DNA of 64,000 nucleotides from Bactericera cockerelli (GCA_024516035.1 CM044955.1:40890137-40954136), one strand, 5' to 3'; shown: positions 38,301-53,300, numbered from the stretch's first letter. A program made the numbers and translations. Notes: generated by a model from the letters alone, not told the origin.

Positions 38301-41300
38301 GAATTGGCCAATTACCTGTGGCGGCATTACGAGATTGATTTTGGACAATCATGGTTGGATGGAGATAAAATATGATGAATTAGCTCTCATAATGTCGATG
38401 CTACTCACTAAAAGTTGTGACAAAGTAGTGACTTTGGGCAAGTGGGTAGCATACTAGGCTTGCACGCACGATGACTTGGGTTCGATCCCCTTCAGGGAAG
38501 TTTTTTTTCTCTGTTCATTATGTCCGGGGTACACTCATACCTCGTGAGGTATTGATAAGGGACGTCATCACCGATTTCTCTCCCGCTCATGGTTTTATCA
38601 AAACCAAATTGTCTCCCGTCGCGTCGCTTGCATTTTTACCTGATTTTATACCTACATAGTTTAGGCCTAGCATAAAAATTATAACACCTAGGAATCATTG
38701 ATATAGACCTGAGGCATGGCCTTCTATGTATTTTTCCTAACCCTATGATAAACCCAAGGCATGGCCTTCTATCTATTATCCCTAACCTCACTATATTCCT
38801 GAGGCATGGCCTTCGATGTATTTTACCTAACTCTACTCTACACTGAAGGCAGTGCCTTGCATTAGTTAGAGATTTTAAAGATTTCCTTATAAAAGGCCGA
38901 TTCTTATATAATAATTATAATTTTATAGTTTTCATTTTCTCAAATACCCAATGTAAAAAAGCATGGTCTTATTTCCGGGAGAGATACTCGTGGTGACCCC
39001 TGCAATAAGCCGGAGAGAATTCGGGTATGAAAAGGTCAACGGGAGAGAACTCATTACCTCACTTTGATACGGTGATTACAAAATCATTTCTTTGGCATTT
39101 GTAAATCCAGGTGTTTAAGTGTCCCTCATAGGAGGCTCCGAGGTCTATTTAGCATTAAAAGATAAACCTAATCATGTGGAGTATAGAATCAAAAGGTCTT
39201 GCATTGAAAATTTATATATTATTTATTCACTTTGGGGACTCAGGGGGCCAAATCTGTGATCCAAATACATATTGAATTTAGAAAAATTACATACGTACTG
39301 CTAAAACTATATCTTAATAAAAAGACAACTTGGCACATTCACATTTTCCCAGCTTATTTACTTTTGTTATTCATAATGTTTTAGTAGTGTATGAACCTAT
39401 ATTTTCGTACAAAAAGAACTGATATCCCCCCAAAAACACCACTTCGTGGTTAAAAAAAGAAGAACGCCTCACTCAAAGGAATGATTATAATTAGCTAAAA
39501 ATAAATGATATCAAATTAAGAACATCTTACTCCCTCTCTTTCTATATCTCTGCACTCTTCTCTGAATTTCTTCCTCTTATGTTTATCTTTCTTTATCCTT
39601 TCTAGGGGTCATCCCAAACTTGATTTCTCTTTAAATTTACTTGTTGCACGGCAATAAAAAATGGCGGTCGCGGTGTAATTTTCTCGATTCAAATCAAATA
39701 GGTTCAGAAAAATCATACGCCGACCGCCATTTTTTATTGCCTTGCAACAAGTAAATTTAAAGAGAAATCAAGTTTGGGATGACCCCTAGAAAGGATAAAG
39801 AAAGATAAACATAAGAGGAAGAAATTCAGAGAAGAGTGCAGAGATATAGAAAGAGAGGGAGTAAGGTGTTCTTAATTTGATATCATTTATTTTTAGCTAA
39901 TTATAATCATTCCTTTGAGTGAGGCGTTCTTCTTTTTTTAACCACGAAGTGGTGTTTTTGGGGGGATAAATGGAACACTAACTAGAGGAAGGAAATGAGC
40001 GGAATAATAAGGACGTTACGTCACAATAATGGGAGAGAACTTTTGTTTCCACACTCATTATTATCTGAGAGAAAAATCAAAGTTCAAAAAGGAAATAATT
40101 ATTTTCAACGAGAAAAGGCAATGGTAAACTCCCGAGGAACATTTGTAAATTTCTTTTCCTTTTTATCTCACGCAATATTTTTATATCGAAAGGTAGGTAG
40201 GATCTGGCGATTTTCTCAATTATAACGTTCACCGATTCCCAGCGATTGGAGGGTAAAATCATAAATTTACTTGATTAGAAGCATAATATTTTGTCAGAAA
40301 ATTTTGCCCAAACCAAGAATCGAACTCAAGATCTCTGGACCACGAGCTGTACTTGTATTTTTTCTGTATAACTAAAAATAATTTCTTCACGTAAATTGTA
40401 TACATTTAGCAAACATAATTTTTAGTTGGATTAAACCCTTGAAAAAAGTCAGTATGAATGGAAGAGGTCCAAAACAGAGCAGATTTTTTGAGAGCAGAGC
40501 TTGGAGAAAGGAAATAAAAAGTTACTCCAGAAATCTTTTCATACTTGTGTTTTTAATTACTCCGCCCAGCCCTACACAGGCAGACCTAATGAAAGAAGCT
40601 ATTAATTAATGAAACGGGAGGCGTCATATTTTTCTTTCTTTTATACGCTCATCTCATCAGCCTGCTCCTTGACCCCATTACGAAGAAAAGAAAGACTTAA
40701 TGGCGTAAGACCCCAGAATTTTCTTTTCAAAATAAAAAAGCAGCAATCTGTATGCGGACTTTGTCAACATGAATTCATTCCCCTTGAAGTTTTCTTTCTT
40801 CATGAATGTCAATTCTAGTCTAAACACGGGACTATCTCACCGTAAAGTATATAAGTTAGTATAGCATGTTTTCTTATAGCAAATACAAATACACCTCATG
40901 AGAAACTTTCTAGTGCTTAAAAATTTAAGCTAAGAATGTTGAGATACAGTGACTAGTCAGTGAATTAATAAATTAATGGGTGTTTTCAGGTTTATAAATA
41001 GAAATTTTACAAGCACATCTTATTTTCTTACAAAAATAATCGTAACATGCACAGTGCACACACTGCACACATTCGTACGAGTATGTGCATGTTATTGTGT
41101 ACTGTGCGATTTCAAATATTAAACGCAAGTACATCATATAATAATGGTGTCATCATCAATCTATATCAGCAAATCAGCATATTGAAGTAATAAATCAGCA
41201 GATTTGTCGCCACAGATAGATCAGCATTTGTGAAGGGTAGGAGATAGTAAACTATCTTCATTTAATATTCCATGCGTTGAGTCTAGAGAAAATAGCTGGA

Positions 41301-44300
41301 GCTTTTGCTGTTCCACACTGTTACTGTTATGTCATGTGCTGGGTATAATATTATCTACTGGATTAGTCATGTGACTTATGTGTTTATGAGACTTATGACT
41401 GATCATCCCTCTCAGCTGACATCTAGCTTTCAGAAACTTTTCTTTTATTTTTGAGCTTCCAGGCTAGCTTTGGTATATATGGTAGGATTTTTGCTGGTTT
41501 AGTGTATAGTTTATGACAACAATATTTCTTAGATGATAATAAAAAAATATATTTCCTTTAAAGAAGTCCATTATTTAAAATTCCTATCATAAGTTATTCG
41601 TAAAGAGCAGAAGATGTTTCGACGCAATTTTTTTTTTAAATTGTTTATGACATTATACACAAATCCTAGAATCCAGGGGATATAATATGTATCTTCACAC
41701 TAAACCATACTGAACCAAAGCCTAGAGAACTTGGACTTTTGAATGGAGGTTCATCTTGTACTGTAGGTGCCCAAGCCCAGGGAAGGACGCCTGTTTTGAT
41801 GGTTTTCGACAAAGATGATGGTCTCGTAAAGCGGCGGCCCGCAGAGCTTGTATCGCAAATACAGAGAGATAACAAAAGAACTTAAACAACCTAAAACTTC
41901 ATTAGAGACAGAATAATTTAAGGAGTCGAAGAAAAGGACCTCTACTTGAAAGTTTTGTTCTCTTTTACAGATTCATCTCGTTTCCATCTTACAAACTAGA
42001 CAAACACTACGAATAATCTCCGAGTAAACTCTTCTTTCTTTTCTTCTTTAAATAACTTTTTTCGTATATTTAAATAGCGGGAAAAAAATGTAGAGTTTTC
42101 TTTCTTCCAGTGTTAAATATGCTTCACTGATTTTTTTTTTTCTTTTCATTTTTAATCTTGAAAATATTCAAAAAATTGATTAAATTAAATTTAGCTTCAA
42201 TACTACTTGTTTAGGCAGTACTTACTACTTCTTATACTATAGTTTAGGCAGATACTAGAAGGGTGTATTTCTGTACAAGTGTTCGAGACAGAGTTAATTG
42301 CGATTTTTTGGGTGACAGTGAACCACATGACCCAGATGCTAAAGAGACGTTAATTATAAGTGATTTGAAGTAGTGAGGACAGGGGTTTTACCCTCCATTC
42401 ACTGGGAATTGTACCAGCTACCCACATTGACCTCACCTAGCTTTAATAGGGCTGGATATACCAGCCCTCACGTGTATGGAGGGAACAGAATTTTCTTCCA
42501 AAAGTCTGCGCTAACCGGAAATCGAACTCGAGATCTCTGGAAAACGGGCAGTAGTCACAACCATTACGCCATGGAGGCTGGCTTCATCCAGCCAAGTGGG
42601 ACTGAAAATACACAGCAAATCGTGGATTACCATGATGGTCATTGATGTATTCGAAACCAGGACAGTCACCAATCTGTCCTCACCACGCTGGACGTTGCTC
42701 AACATGAGTGATGTGATGAGAACTGTTGTATTCAAGGTGCCATATTCGCTGGCTGGTCTCAGGTTTAGAGATAAGCTCAGGTCACAACAGTTCAGGTCAG
42801 AAAATAACATCAGAAACATGTCATGCTCAAACACAAATCCTCAAGTTTACTTTTCTGTTTCATCAGTCTTCACACTAGGGATTACCTTCTACCTACAACT
42901 TCCCTGGGAGACTCGGGTCAAAGCTCAAGAAATAGATAGAGAGAGGGATGGAGGGACATAGAGAGAAAAAGAGAGGGAGGGAGGGACTTGGAAAAAGAAA
43001 AAAAAAGAAGGAGAGAGAGAAAAAAAAGTCTATGTTAACATCAGTTTTAATTTCCTGCTCAATGTTTTTTCAATCTCAAGAACATTGAATTTTTCCAAGT
43101 TCTCTTTTATGCGATGTCCTCAACAGTTTTCAAACAATTTTCCAACTTACTTTGTGTATACAATTCGATACAAATATATTTATCTATGCCTTTCACCAAT
43201 ACTATCTACTCGTATTTGAACTATGCGCTCATTTGACTTTACCTTGTCCTCATCTCTTTTGTCAACTTATTCCATCGAATTTTGGTTTATGTAAATTTAA
43301 GTAGTGATGAAGGTTTTCATGAGAATTGACCCCCCCCCCAACCGCGGGATCGACTGTATGCCATTCATTCCATTGCTAGGAGGTACGACTATGTCCTAGT
43401 TTCACCAGGGGGGTTTTTTTTTTAAATTGGTTGTCATCTTTTCCACCAACAAGGGATTGTTTTTACTCTCCATTTTGTATTTTTTTCTCATTATTTGTTT
43501 TTTTGATAAAGTATTCGATAATAATAATTTATAATATTAATTTTCATTTATCACAGGTGTGTTCGTTCTATCTTAACATTTTAATAAAAAATGTACTGCT
43601 AGAAATAAACCAGAAGCTTGGGGGGCACACAACAAGGGGAGAGAAAGAGAGAGACGACTGTCTTGTTAATAATAAAAAAGAAGGGGGGGGGGGGGGGGGG
43701 GGGAGACAAAGAAAGGGAGAGAGAGAAAAATAGCTCATGTAACAAAATGCGAAAGAACCTTTCTCGTTGTAATTAATAAATAATGAAGTTAAATATAATT
43801 AGAATGTCTTTTATAATTATTTGATAAAGTAAAAAATGAAGCAGGTACAAACAACCCGTTCTATTACAAGGTGCCAAAAAATAATGTTACATTATGTGTA
43901 TTTGTGTACCTATACATTTTAATATGTAATAGCGTTGGGAATTTGTATGGAACAAAGTATGTTTTAATTATGATAAAGCAGTTAAAACTAAGTTACTCTG
44001 AAGTTATGTACATTTATTTTAGAAGTAAATTTGCAAGTTTGTCAAAGGGCCATTATTCTAAAGAGGTTTACTTATCTTAGATACAGTATAAGCCAGTCCT
44101 TAAGTTAGCATTTTAAAAATAGGAAGTAATACGTATATTTTAAATGAATACTGTCTTGTTAAGGTGAAAATTCTGGTGTATACATTTAAGAAATAAGGAA
44201 GTCTTGTTTCTTAGGCTTGGAACATGCACTCTTCGTTGGTATGTAGTTTTCTGCATGAACGGTTCTGTGCCACTCCTCCTCCTGTAGTAGACAATGTCTC

Positions 44301-47300
44301 CTTGGCAAAATATTGGGCTGGGCAAGCCTTCATGGTATTCCTGTTCCTCAATTACTTTCTAATCGCATACCAGGCAATAGCTTTTGTAATAAGAAGGACC
44401 ATTAGAAAGTTAACCGCAAATCGTCGACTGACGTTTAGCGCAGTCCGAAGCTTATTAACTCCAACCTCGCTCGAGAGATTCGTGGGAAATATGAGAGATG
44501 TGAAACTGGCTAAACTCATGCGAGGGACCATGGGAAAGTTTGTCGGTGACTTGAAGGAGAAAGAAATCGGTTCTAGAAGACAATCTGCCATGCTGGGCAA
44601 CTATTTCAACAGAGGCACGATTGCCTCCGTGGCCAGAAACACAAAGACATTTGCAGCAAACTGGATGAACAAGACTTGCAATGTAAAAGATGCAGATGTT
44701 CTGATTCGATCAGAAGCAAAGAGGTCGCCACTAACAAAGAGTGAACAAGCTTTCAAAATTCTTCTTCGTCAGCAGAATACTCGTGATACTTTCTCACCAA
44801 CTTTGAAAGAATCCACGCGCAGTGGACTGATTAGAAAGTTGGTTCGTTCAAAAGAGCTGGGTATGAGTGAAGAGAGCTTAAGAAAATGCAGAATTCTACG
44901 ACGCAATGTTAAAAACTTGAATGGGCGTTGCTCAGATATGAGACGACAGAGAACGCGATTCTCTTTGAAGTCCAATCATGGATCCTCGACCGACAATGTC
45001 AGTGAAAGTAGGACATTGAAGTGCACATCACGGAGGGAATACAGAGAGGACGGGGGAGATCAAAACTCACAAATGAGTGTTTTGCTGAACGTGCCAAGCT
45101 CACAGCTGACAATCCGCAACGAATTCTTCCACGAAGAGACATCCAAAAGCGATTCTGAATCCAGCAGTGGCACTCCCAAGGTCCATATTGAATTTAATGT
45201 TAAGAAACGATTGGATGGTGAGAGCAAGATTCTGGAGATGGGTGATAAGTCGTGTACTAAGTGTGGTAAGTGTAGAAGTGGTCTGACTGGCCAGCTGGTA
45301 CAGCGCGAGGTATGTTCCCGGGTCTACTACCCCAGATCTGCACAGAAAAGTGGGCGGGGATACAGAAGATGAGGATTTTCTCTTGACTGCTTTATGGACG
45401 AAAATTCATGTATGTAACTTATTACGTAAGAGATTTATAATTATGTATATATTTTCATAAAAAGCTATTTGATCTCTTTTGTATTGTTAAAACTTTTCTA
45501 ATTTCAAAGCAGATGATGGTTTTTATAATTTTAAACATTTCCAACCTTGTGAGCAACAAAAGAAAACCAAATTGAAATACGCTGTCAGAAAGTTTCCAAT
45601 GATCCCAGCACAATAGCAGTGTTTGCCAAACCTCGGAGCAGTGTTCTGTCCTTTTGTATTTTACAAAACTCATTTCAGCTATTCTCTATATTCGGACTGA
45701 AACGCTCAAAAACTTCTGTAAACTTTCCTCAATGCTAAAATATTAGGTGACCTTTTGTAGTCGCTACAGTCTTCTGACTCTTTTGTTAAAGTTCTTTCAG
45801 AAATTTGACCACTTTGTCCAGGGAAAAACCTTCAATGTTCGCCATTAGCTAGACATTGTATGTATACTCGTACATATCGTATTGTAGACAATATGTATTC
45901 AAGAATGTAATCAATTCTCAAATTGCTTCATTTTTTCCAAGGGAATTGATTCTGGCTTTAGAAACCCAAGCTGACAAAAAAGTTGTTAGGTAGGTACTCA
46001 AATTTAAATATTTGTTAGGAATATTCAAAATGCAAAAAGTAAGCCTCTTCTCGCTTATTAGAGAGGATCAAGCAAAACGCTAGTTTTGCAACGCCAAGAA
46101 AAACAAAACGAGCGTGCTATACTTACACTAAACCGAGTTCGTATGTATTTTCTTTTGTAATTTTGACCTACTTAGACAAAAAAATTATATTTTTTTCTTC
46201 ATATTCGTGTTTTCCTCGTCGAATAGAAGAATACTACTTTTTATTTTATATTTTTCTGATACTCCTAACCGCTTTTACGAACACCCCTAATATTAGTAAA
46301 AGATTCATACTTTGGTCTCATTTTTTTTTTTTTTTTTTTCCGCATTCGTCTTACCACGGGCATATGGTTCAAGTTTCTGCTATGACATTTTTGTTTATGA
46401 GTTCATAATGCTTGCAGCTCGAGGTTTTTAACAAAAAAAAACTTCCGCGGTCACTCGGCGGCGCTTTGGCGGTATCGCCTATATCTCGAATGTGGCAAAT
46501 GATAGAAAGCTGAGACTTTGTATATTAATTATTTGATTAATTTACAGCTTTTTTAATACTATGTAATTTTTATATAATTATAACAATTTATGAGTTATAA
46601 CATTTTTGTTGATTTTTGACGTTCACCGACCTCTCTTCACGTAATCACATGAATCGCTATTAAGGCTATATTGTATCGAGCTGAAACTTTCAGAACATAC
46701 TCCTGAGTTTTGGCAGATGATTCCTCGTCAGAATAGCTATCTTCAAAAAATTTACAGTTTTTGAGTTATAAGCTCCTTAAGTCATTGGTAACGCTCAACA
46801 TATTTTGGATTAGAGTGTCTTCTCCGAGTTTCGGAGCTCACAGTATCGGGATACCACACTCGTAAATGAAATAAAATTAAGGTATCGATTGATTGCTGAA
46901 CTGTAGGGTGTGTTATCTTTCTTTCATCGACTTTCATTAGGTTCTTAGATATTATAGATGTACCTACTATTTTTCGACTAGTTAGATTTTTTTTTTAATT
47001 TTCAAGATGTGGGTGAGTGAATTATTCAATGAAATACCTTAAAGATATTATAAGGCTTTTTATAAGGATTATAAGGATACAAAACTAAAATAATTATATG
47101 TAGGTAGTAGGTAGGTATCTAGTTAGATAGGTCCTCCATTTTTTAATATGGGTTTAACTTCGCTTTCAACTGCATATCACGACGGGGCTACTACCCTCCG
47201 TTAGCAGGAAACTGACAAACCTGCTACTCACATTAACCTCACCCAGCATGGGTTGGGCCAGATAGCCAGCATCATAAAGTCTTCACTTCGCTAGACTTTG

Positions 47301-50300
47301 CTTAACATTGGTGATCCTACGAGAATTGATGTATTCAACGCGCTGTCGATGGCACCTAATTAGGTGTGGCGAAAGTCATCTTTAGTTTTAGTATGTTGCA
47401 CGGGCTTGCTAGCCGTGACTCATCAATTTGAGTTCTGTAACAATTTGGCCAACTTACAGAAAATTCATGTTATACTCTTAGCAGGTGAGATCCTCGCTAC
47501 CCAGTCAGGAAGGCTTCAAACCCCAGAATCGACAAAAAATGTATAGTTAATTTGGTTACAATATTATTGTGACACATAAGCGATTCCGGTTCTCTTGATC
47601 TCTTGTGTTGACCTAGAACCTTAATGGGAATTTGATGATGACACAAAGAATACATAATACACATACCTAAATGGGTATAGTTGTAAAAACAATTCCAAGA
47701 AAATCACCTATATCTTGTAGGAAGTTTCGGTTCGAAAAAATAGGTTTGACTTTACATGCAGGTACCTTGACACTAACGAAAGGGTACCTACGTAATACAT
47801 CAAACCTTTCTTGCAAAAAAGACAAATAAAACTCTTTTCTTTTGTTGTACCAGTCAAACCAGTCCAGCACGTGTTGTATCAAACACTAGATGTAAAATAT
47901 TCCGTTAACTGGGTAGAATTTTTATTTGAAATGCTCTGTACTTGGGTGTTCGGGGTGCGAATCACTCATACACTCATACCTCGTGACGAAAAATGAGGGG
48001 AAATCTGCGGTGGCTCTAGATTTACAAATCTACCTTGAGATCTTGAGAATGTATTTTTCTCCTTCTCGAACTCGGACTAGGGTGCGAATAAAGATAAAAA
48101 AAATAGAGGGTCATGTTGTTATCAGCATGATCCTTAAGTGTTTCAAAGAAGCATGTTAGTAAGCATTAACCTCGGATATCGTTATTTTGGGTATAAACAA
48201 ATTATTTTATTCGGTATGCAGGTAGTTGGGATACAATGTAAATGAAATAAGGTAAACAAAAATAGATCATTTCTAAGCTCCTGAATTTTGATCGCTCCAA
48301 TCAAAACCCTTTGAAAATAATTGAATTAGTTATATTGAAAAGGGTTTAAATCATACAATTATGAAAATGGATTCTATGGAGCTAGACGCATCGTTATGTA
48401 TGAGAAAGACACAAATCCGATCAGTCATAAGGAAGTTATAGGGAGTGAAATATCTTGTCCGTGACTAAATCCCTTTTCGAAATGACTCATAGTGAAGACA
48501 CTACTTGTTGATACCATCAGATTTGTTCAGTTTATTTTTTTATTCAGTTTAAGGTCAGTTTATTTAGTAACCTGTTAAATGCGCCAATGATTTGTGTTAT
48601 TGTATGATTTATTTGTGGTAAAGCACAAGACCTCTTCGCAGCATTAGTAAGTATAAGTAGTCACTGTGGCAGAGCGAGTTAGCACGCTAGGCATTGCACA
48701 CATGGTGACCTGGGTTCGATTCCCAGCGGGGGAGGATTTTTTCTGCTCTGTACTTGGATGTTCGGGGTCCACTCATACCTCGTGAGGAAAAATGAGTAGC
48801 TGCTTTAATGTGAAGCAGCGACCAGTGGCAGAATCTTAGGCAAAAAAATAATACAAGATCTTGTAAACTAAAGTGGTAAAGTCTTATGATTCTGCGCTAC
48901 CCACTAAAATTGTGACATAATAACACAAAGAAAAAGCATTATTATTATTAATACTTGAAATTTGAAGATGATTTTCTTTTTACCTTATCCTTAAAATACT
49001 AGCCTAAATTGTTTATATTTTCCGAAAAAAATAGTTTTTTTTAATTTTCCAAAAGTTTACCTTTTGTGACTTAAACCCTTTTCAAAATAACTGATTCAAT
49101 TGCAAGTTAAATGAATATTAAAACAAGTTGTATTAACCGAAAGTAAATGTCCGAAATTTGATAAAATGAAGCAGATTGAAGCGTTTGAGAGTTATTCATA
49201 AAAAAGGATCTAATCTCAAAAAATCAAAAGTTGAAATACCTTAATATTTTAGAAATATTGGGCCGTAGTAAAGAGATGGTGATATAAAAAAAAAGCCATG
49301 AATATTTTCATAAAAATAAATTCTACTATATTTCATGTGTTGAATTTAGCAAATGGGAAACAATGTAACCAACCAAAAATAACTGATATCCCCCAAAAAT
49401 ACACTTCGTGTGCAAAAGACGCCAAGAAAATAACAATCCTTTTTAAATAGAATTACCTTGAAAATGATTGCCTAAAAAGGAACTGATATCAAATGAAGGC
49501 CAAGTTCTTGTAAACTGGATATTATCTGGCCAAAAAAAGAGTCTCAAGTACAGTAATTAAGCTGACAATTGGATATGATATTTCCCATTTTTCTGCTTTT
49601 TAACAACACTAAAATTTAACATTAAAAATCTTGGCAAGTTCAAAGCAATTTTTTGATGTTTCAAACTTGCCAAGATTTTTAATGTTAAATTTTAGTGTTG
49701 TTAAAAAGCAGAAAAATGGGAAATATCATATCCAATTGTCAGCTTAATTACTGTACTTGAGACTCTTTTTTTGGCCAGATAATATCCAGTTTACAAGAAC
49801 TTGGCCTTCATTTGATATCAGTTCCTTTTTAGGCAATCATTTTCAAGGTAATTCTATTTAAAAAGGATTGTTATTTTCTTGGCGTCTTTTGCACACGAAG
49901 TGTATTTTTGGGGGATAGCTCAAACAGTGAACTGAACTCAAGTGTCTTCAGTCGTTATTGTTTCATGCTTCAGTGAAAAGGCGCTCTGAACAATTATAAT
50001 ATTCAAATCAATGAAATATGCAAAAGCATTACAACGTATTCTTCACCAATTATAATGGAAAAATAATATTATGTTTTCAACATTTGAACTTTTCATCCGC
50101 CCACAGGATATTTTGTAAAAAATTAAATTGTACCAGAATTGTTACATACACTTCCCAAGCTGCGGGGCATTTGCCTTCCAATAGCATGGCAGCGAGTTCG
50201 ATTTTTCATGGGCTCGGAACTTTTTGAGAAAAGTTATGATTTTGGGCTAGCAAAACTCAATTAGTAAAAAAGGTTTTGGTTCTGGTCAAGTGCAGAATTT

Positions 50301-53300
50301 GAGGCACAATTAACTATTGCAGCAAGCAATGCGTGCTTGACACATTTAAAATGGCTTTCTAATTCATGTGGCCTCCTTTAAAATCATTTAACCTTGTCAG
50401 GTTTTGGCAATTGGAATTACATTTTGAATTAATCCAATTTCAAACAAACGAAAAATAAAAACCCATTGCGCGAACTTTCCCCTTCAAGATTGAACATCCA
50501 ATAAATGTTTTAGCTTTTGTGAATTCAATTATACGAGTATATCCGTGGTGATACATCAATTCCCCACTCTCCTCCTATTCAGCACTGTCAATGTGTCAAA
50601 ACTTTGAAAATTGAAAACATGAAATCCTACTTAAATCATATTTGACAAGAACGAGTCATTAAAATCCCATTGGAGGTATGGATGGAGCCGATGACTCCTG
50701 CATATAATAGGTTTTGTTTCAAAATCATTTGATTTTTCTGAGCGAAGTCAACTAATATGACTCTGACGCTGACCCGAGTTGTCAGCGCACTCGGTTTGCA
50801 CGCTGCTGACCCGGGTTCAAACCCCAGCAGGGTAAAAAAAATCTACTTAGTATTAGCAAGTTTGCATGTTTACGAGGGTAACAGATATGAATCTCGTGTT
50901 TCTATGGAACTGAACCTATTTCTATGGACAGCAATTATTTTTTTTCTGGATGAAATGAATGTATAGCGAACAGAAAAAAAAATGAAATGAATGTATGGCG
51001 GCATTACGGCAGGAATATGTTGGGAAAACTATGAATGTGATTAGGTTCGTAATTCTGAGCTAACCAACCACTAAAAGAACACAAAACTAAATGTATACAA
51101 AAATACGTAGAACAAATAAGAGTAAAGCCAGGTATACTATTAAAATTAGACTTAAGTAGTTCTGTCACCTAAAGGGGTTCGTTCTTTAAATTGTTGGGCG
51201 TTATTTTGGCAAGAGCTATTTCATAAGGAACTGTTTAAAATATGAAGAAATTCCACGGTTTGATTGCGATGCAAACTCAAGTAACTCGAGTTAAAAGTAG
51301 AGTATAGTGCCATTATATCAGGATACATATTATATTACTAACTTCTTACCCTAAGAATTCTCAACGAAAGAATTTACTAGACGTGAAAGAACATCAACTC
51401 ATTTAAAATTCTGATCGATAAGTTCAGAATGAGGTTTTGAATGGTAAAAAAATAAACAAGCAGCGCTCCTTATAATTCACATAAAATATTCCGAAACAGT
51501 CGCATAGCACAGGTACAGAAGAAAATCGAGAAAAATAAAGAGAAGCAGGCCGGAGGGGGGACACTGGAGACAGGGCCGGGAGGATCCTGAATGCAAGGGA
51601 CAAGATCGAGAGCGACATCAGGAGAATTTTTATATCCCCTTCATTTAGTGTTCTTGTCGAGGGATCTAATTAGGTCTGAAACGTGGCTAGCATTGAAACC
51701 TTGTTTGTGTACATTTTTATTGCACAGCTTTCCGTGTAGGGATTCCATCACATGCGAGCTGCAAGTTGTCACTCATTGCCTGAAGCATCATATAGAGTTC
51801 TATAGTCTAGACACTCTAGAAGTCTAGACCAAGGCCATCTAACCGCAGGGCCGCGGGCCATGTGCCCCACCAGGACATCCGGGAATCGGCCATTCGGCAG
51901 TCCTTCATAGTCCATGCCAATTGATGAAGAAAAATGTCACGTGCGGCACTAGGATGAAGTATAGTTTGGCCGCCCCATCAGTATTATGGGTATTATTAAG
52001 TTTACGGGCCATAGGGCCTAAGTTCACCAGTTTTTATTTGCCTGTCGGCCCGCCAGATGAAATGGAATTTAGATTTTGGTCTGCCTTTGAAATCGGTTGG
52101 GCAACCTTGATCTAGATACTCGTATTACTTAAACTACACAGATAGATTTTATAAAACGAGAGCAGAGCGTTGTTTTTGGGCGTTCGACACAATTTATTTC
52201 AAATTACAAGTATCTATTTACTGTCTCTTATTGACTAGTGGCGTGACTCATGAAAAAAACCCGATAGTTCTCTTTTTCTAGAACGTTAACAATTAAAAAG
52301 CTTAAAGTTTTGCAAGAAGGTTCCTTTTATGGTCTAGATGGGAAGAATTGCTCTTTCCAACTTACATTATAAAAAGCGACTGGATAATTTTTGTGCAACA
52401 AAATGCAATGATGTTCTAGCTGCGTCCCTCACCTCACTAAAAGCAACTCTACTCTGATGAAGGTTGGTTATTATACGGTCTGCCATCAACGATGAGTCCA
52501 GTACCTCTTAGGACCTGTATCCAACATGATATGGAATTAAGAATTTTAAAAGTATTTTAATATTTTAGTTCTGTGGATTTACAAAATAATACATCAACAT
52601 TTTGTAGAACAACATTATTTCCTCAAGACCGAGTTGAAAAAAGTTTTGAAAGCGATTTAAAAATTCAAATCCGTCAATCGGAAGATGTGGCTTGTTTTAA
52701 TAATTTAAATTCTAAAACCCCATCACTCAATGCCGTTTTGAAAAACTTTTTTGAAATGTCTTTATTATTCATAAAGGAAAATAAATTCAAAAAGTAGAAA
52801 GTGTCCCTAAAAACTTTGAACTTTAAATATAGGTACATACAGGGTGGACCAAAAAAACGTTTACACCCGTTAATGGTAGATTACTGACGACATTTCCAGC
52901 CCTGATCTGCAATCCGTTTTTTCAGATTCGCCTTTATAACTGCACAAAGTGATTTTTTGCAACTTTCTGAAAAAGTCCGACTTTGGCTTATTCTTCAGGT
53001 CAGAACTTTTTTCCTGTTAAAGATGAGTTGGTTCTGAACAATTCTGTAGAAAGCCAATAAAATTTCAATGTTTCTAGCTACACTACTTTGTTTTTTACGG
53101 TTTGGTTTGTCATATTTTTTTACACTTGAACAGAAAAAAAACACACGAAAAGACTTTTTTACTACATAAAACACTCGACATTTGTCCGAACAAATTTTGG
53201 CACAGACATGGGCAAGTTTGATAAAAGTTGGCGGCCGCCCCGAGGATGCTAAAAAATAATTTTACGATTTTTTATCACGTGATCTTCTGGGAAAAACTAT

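Noticed and set aside
44352..44600. Minus-strand frame opposite the nested ORF
   Set aside because: It is a shadow of the 382-codon frame on the + strand and is much shorter.
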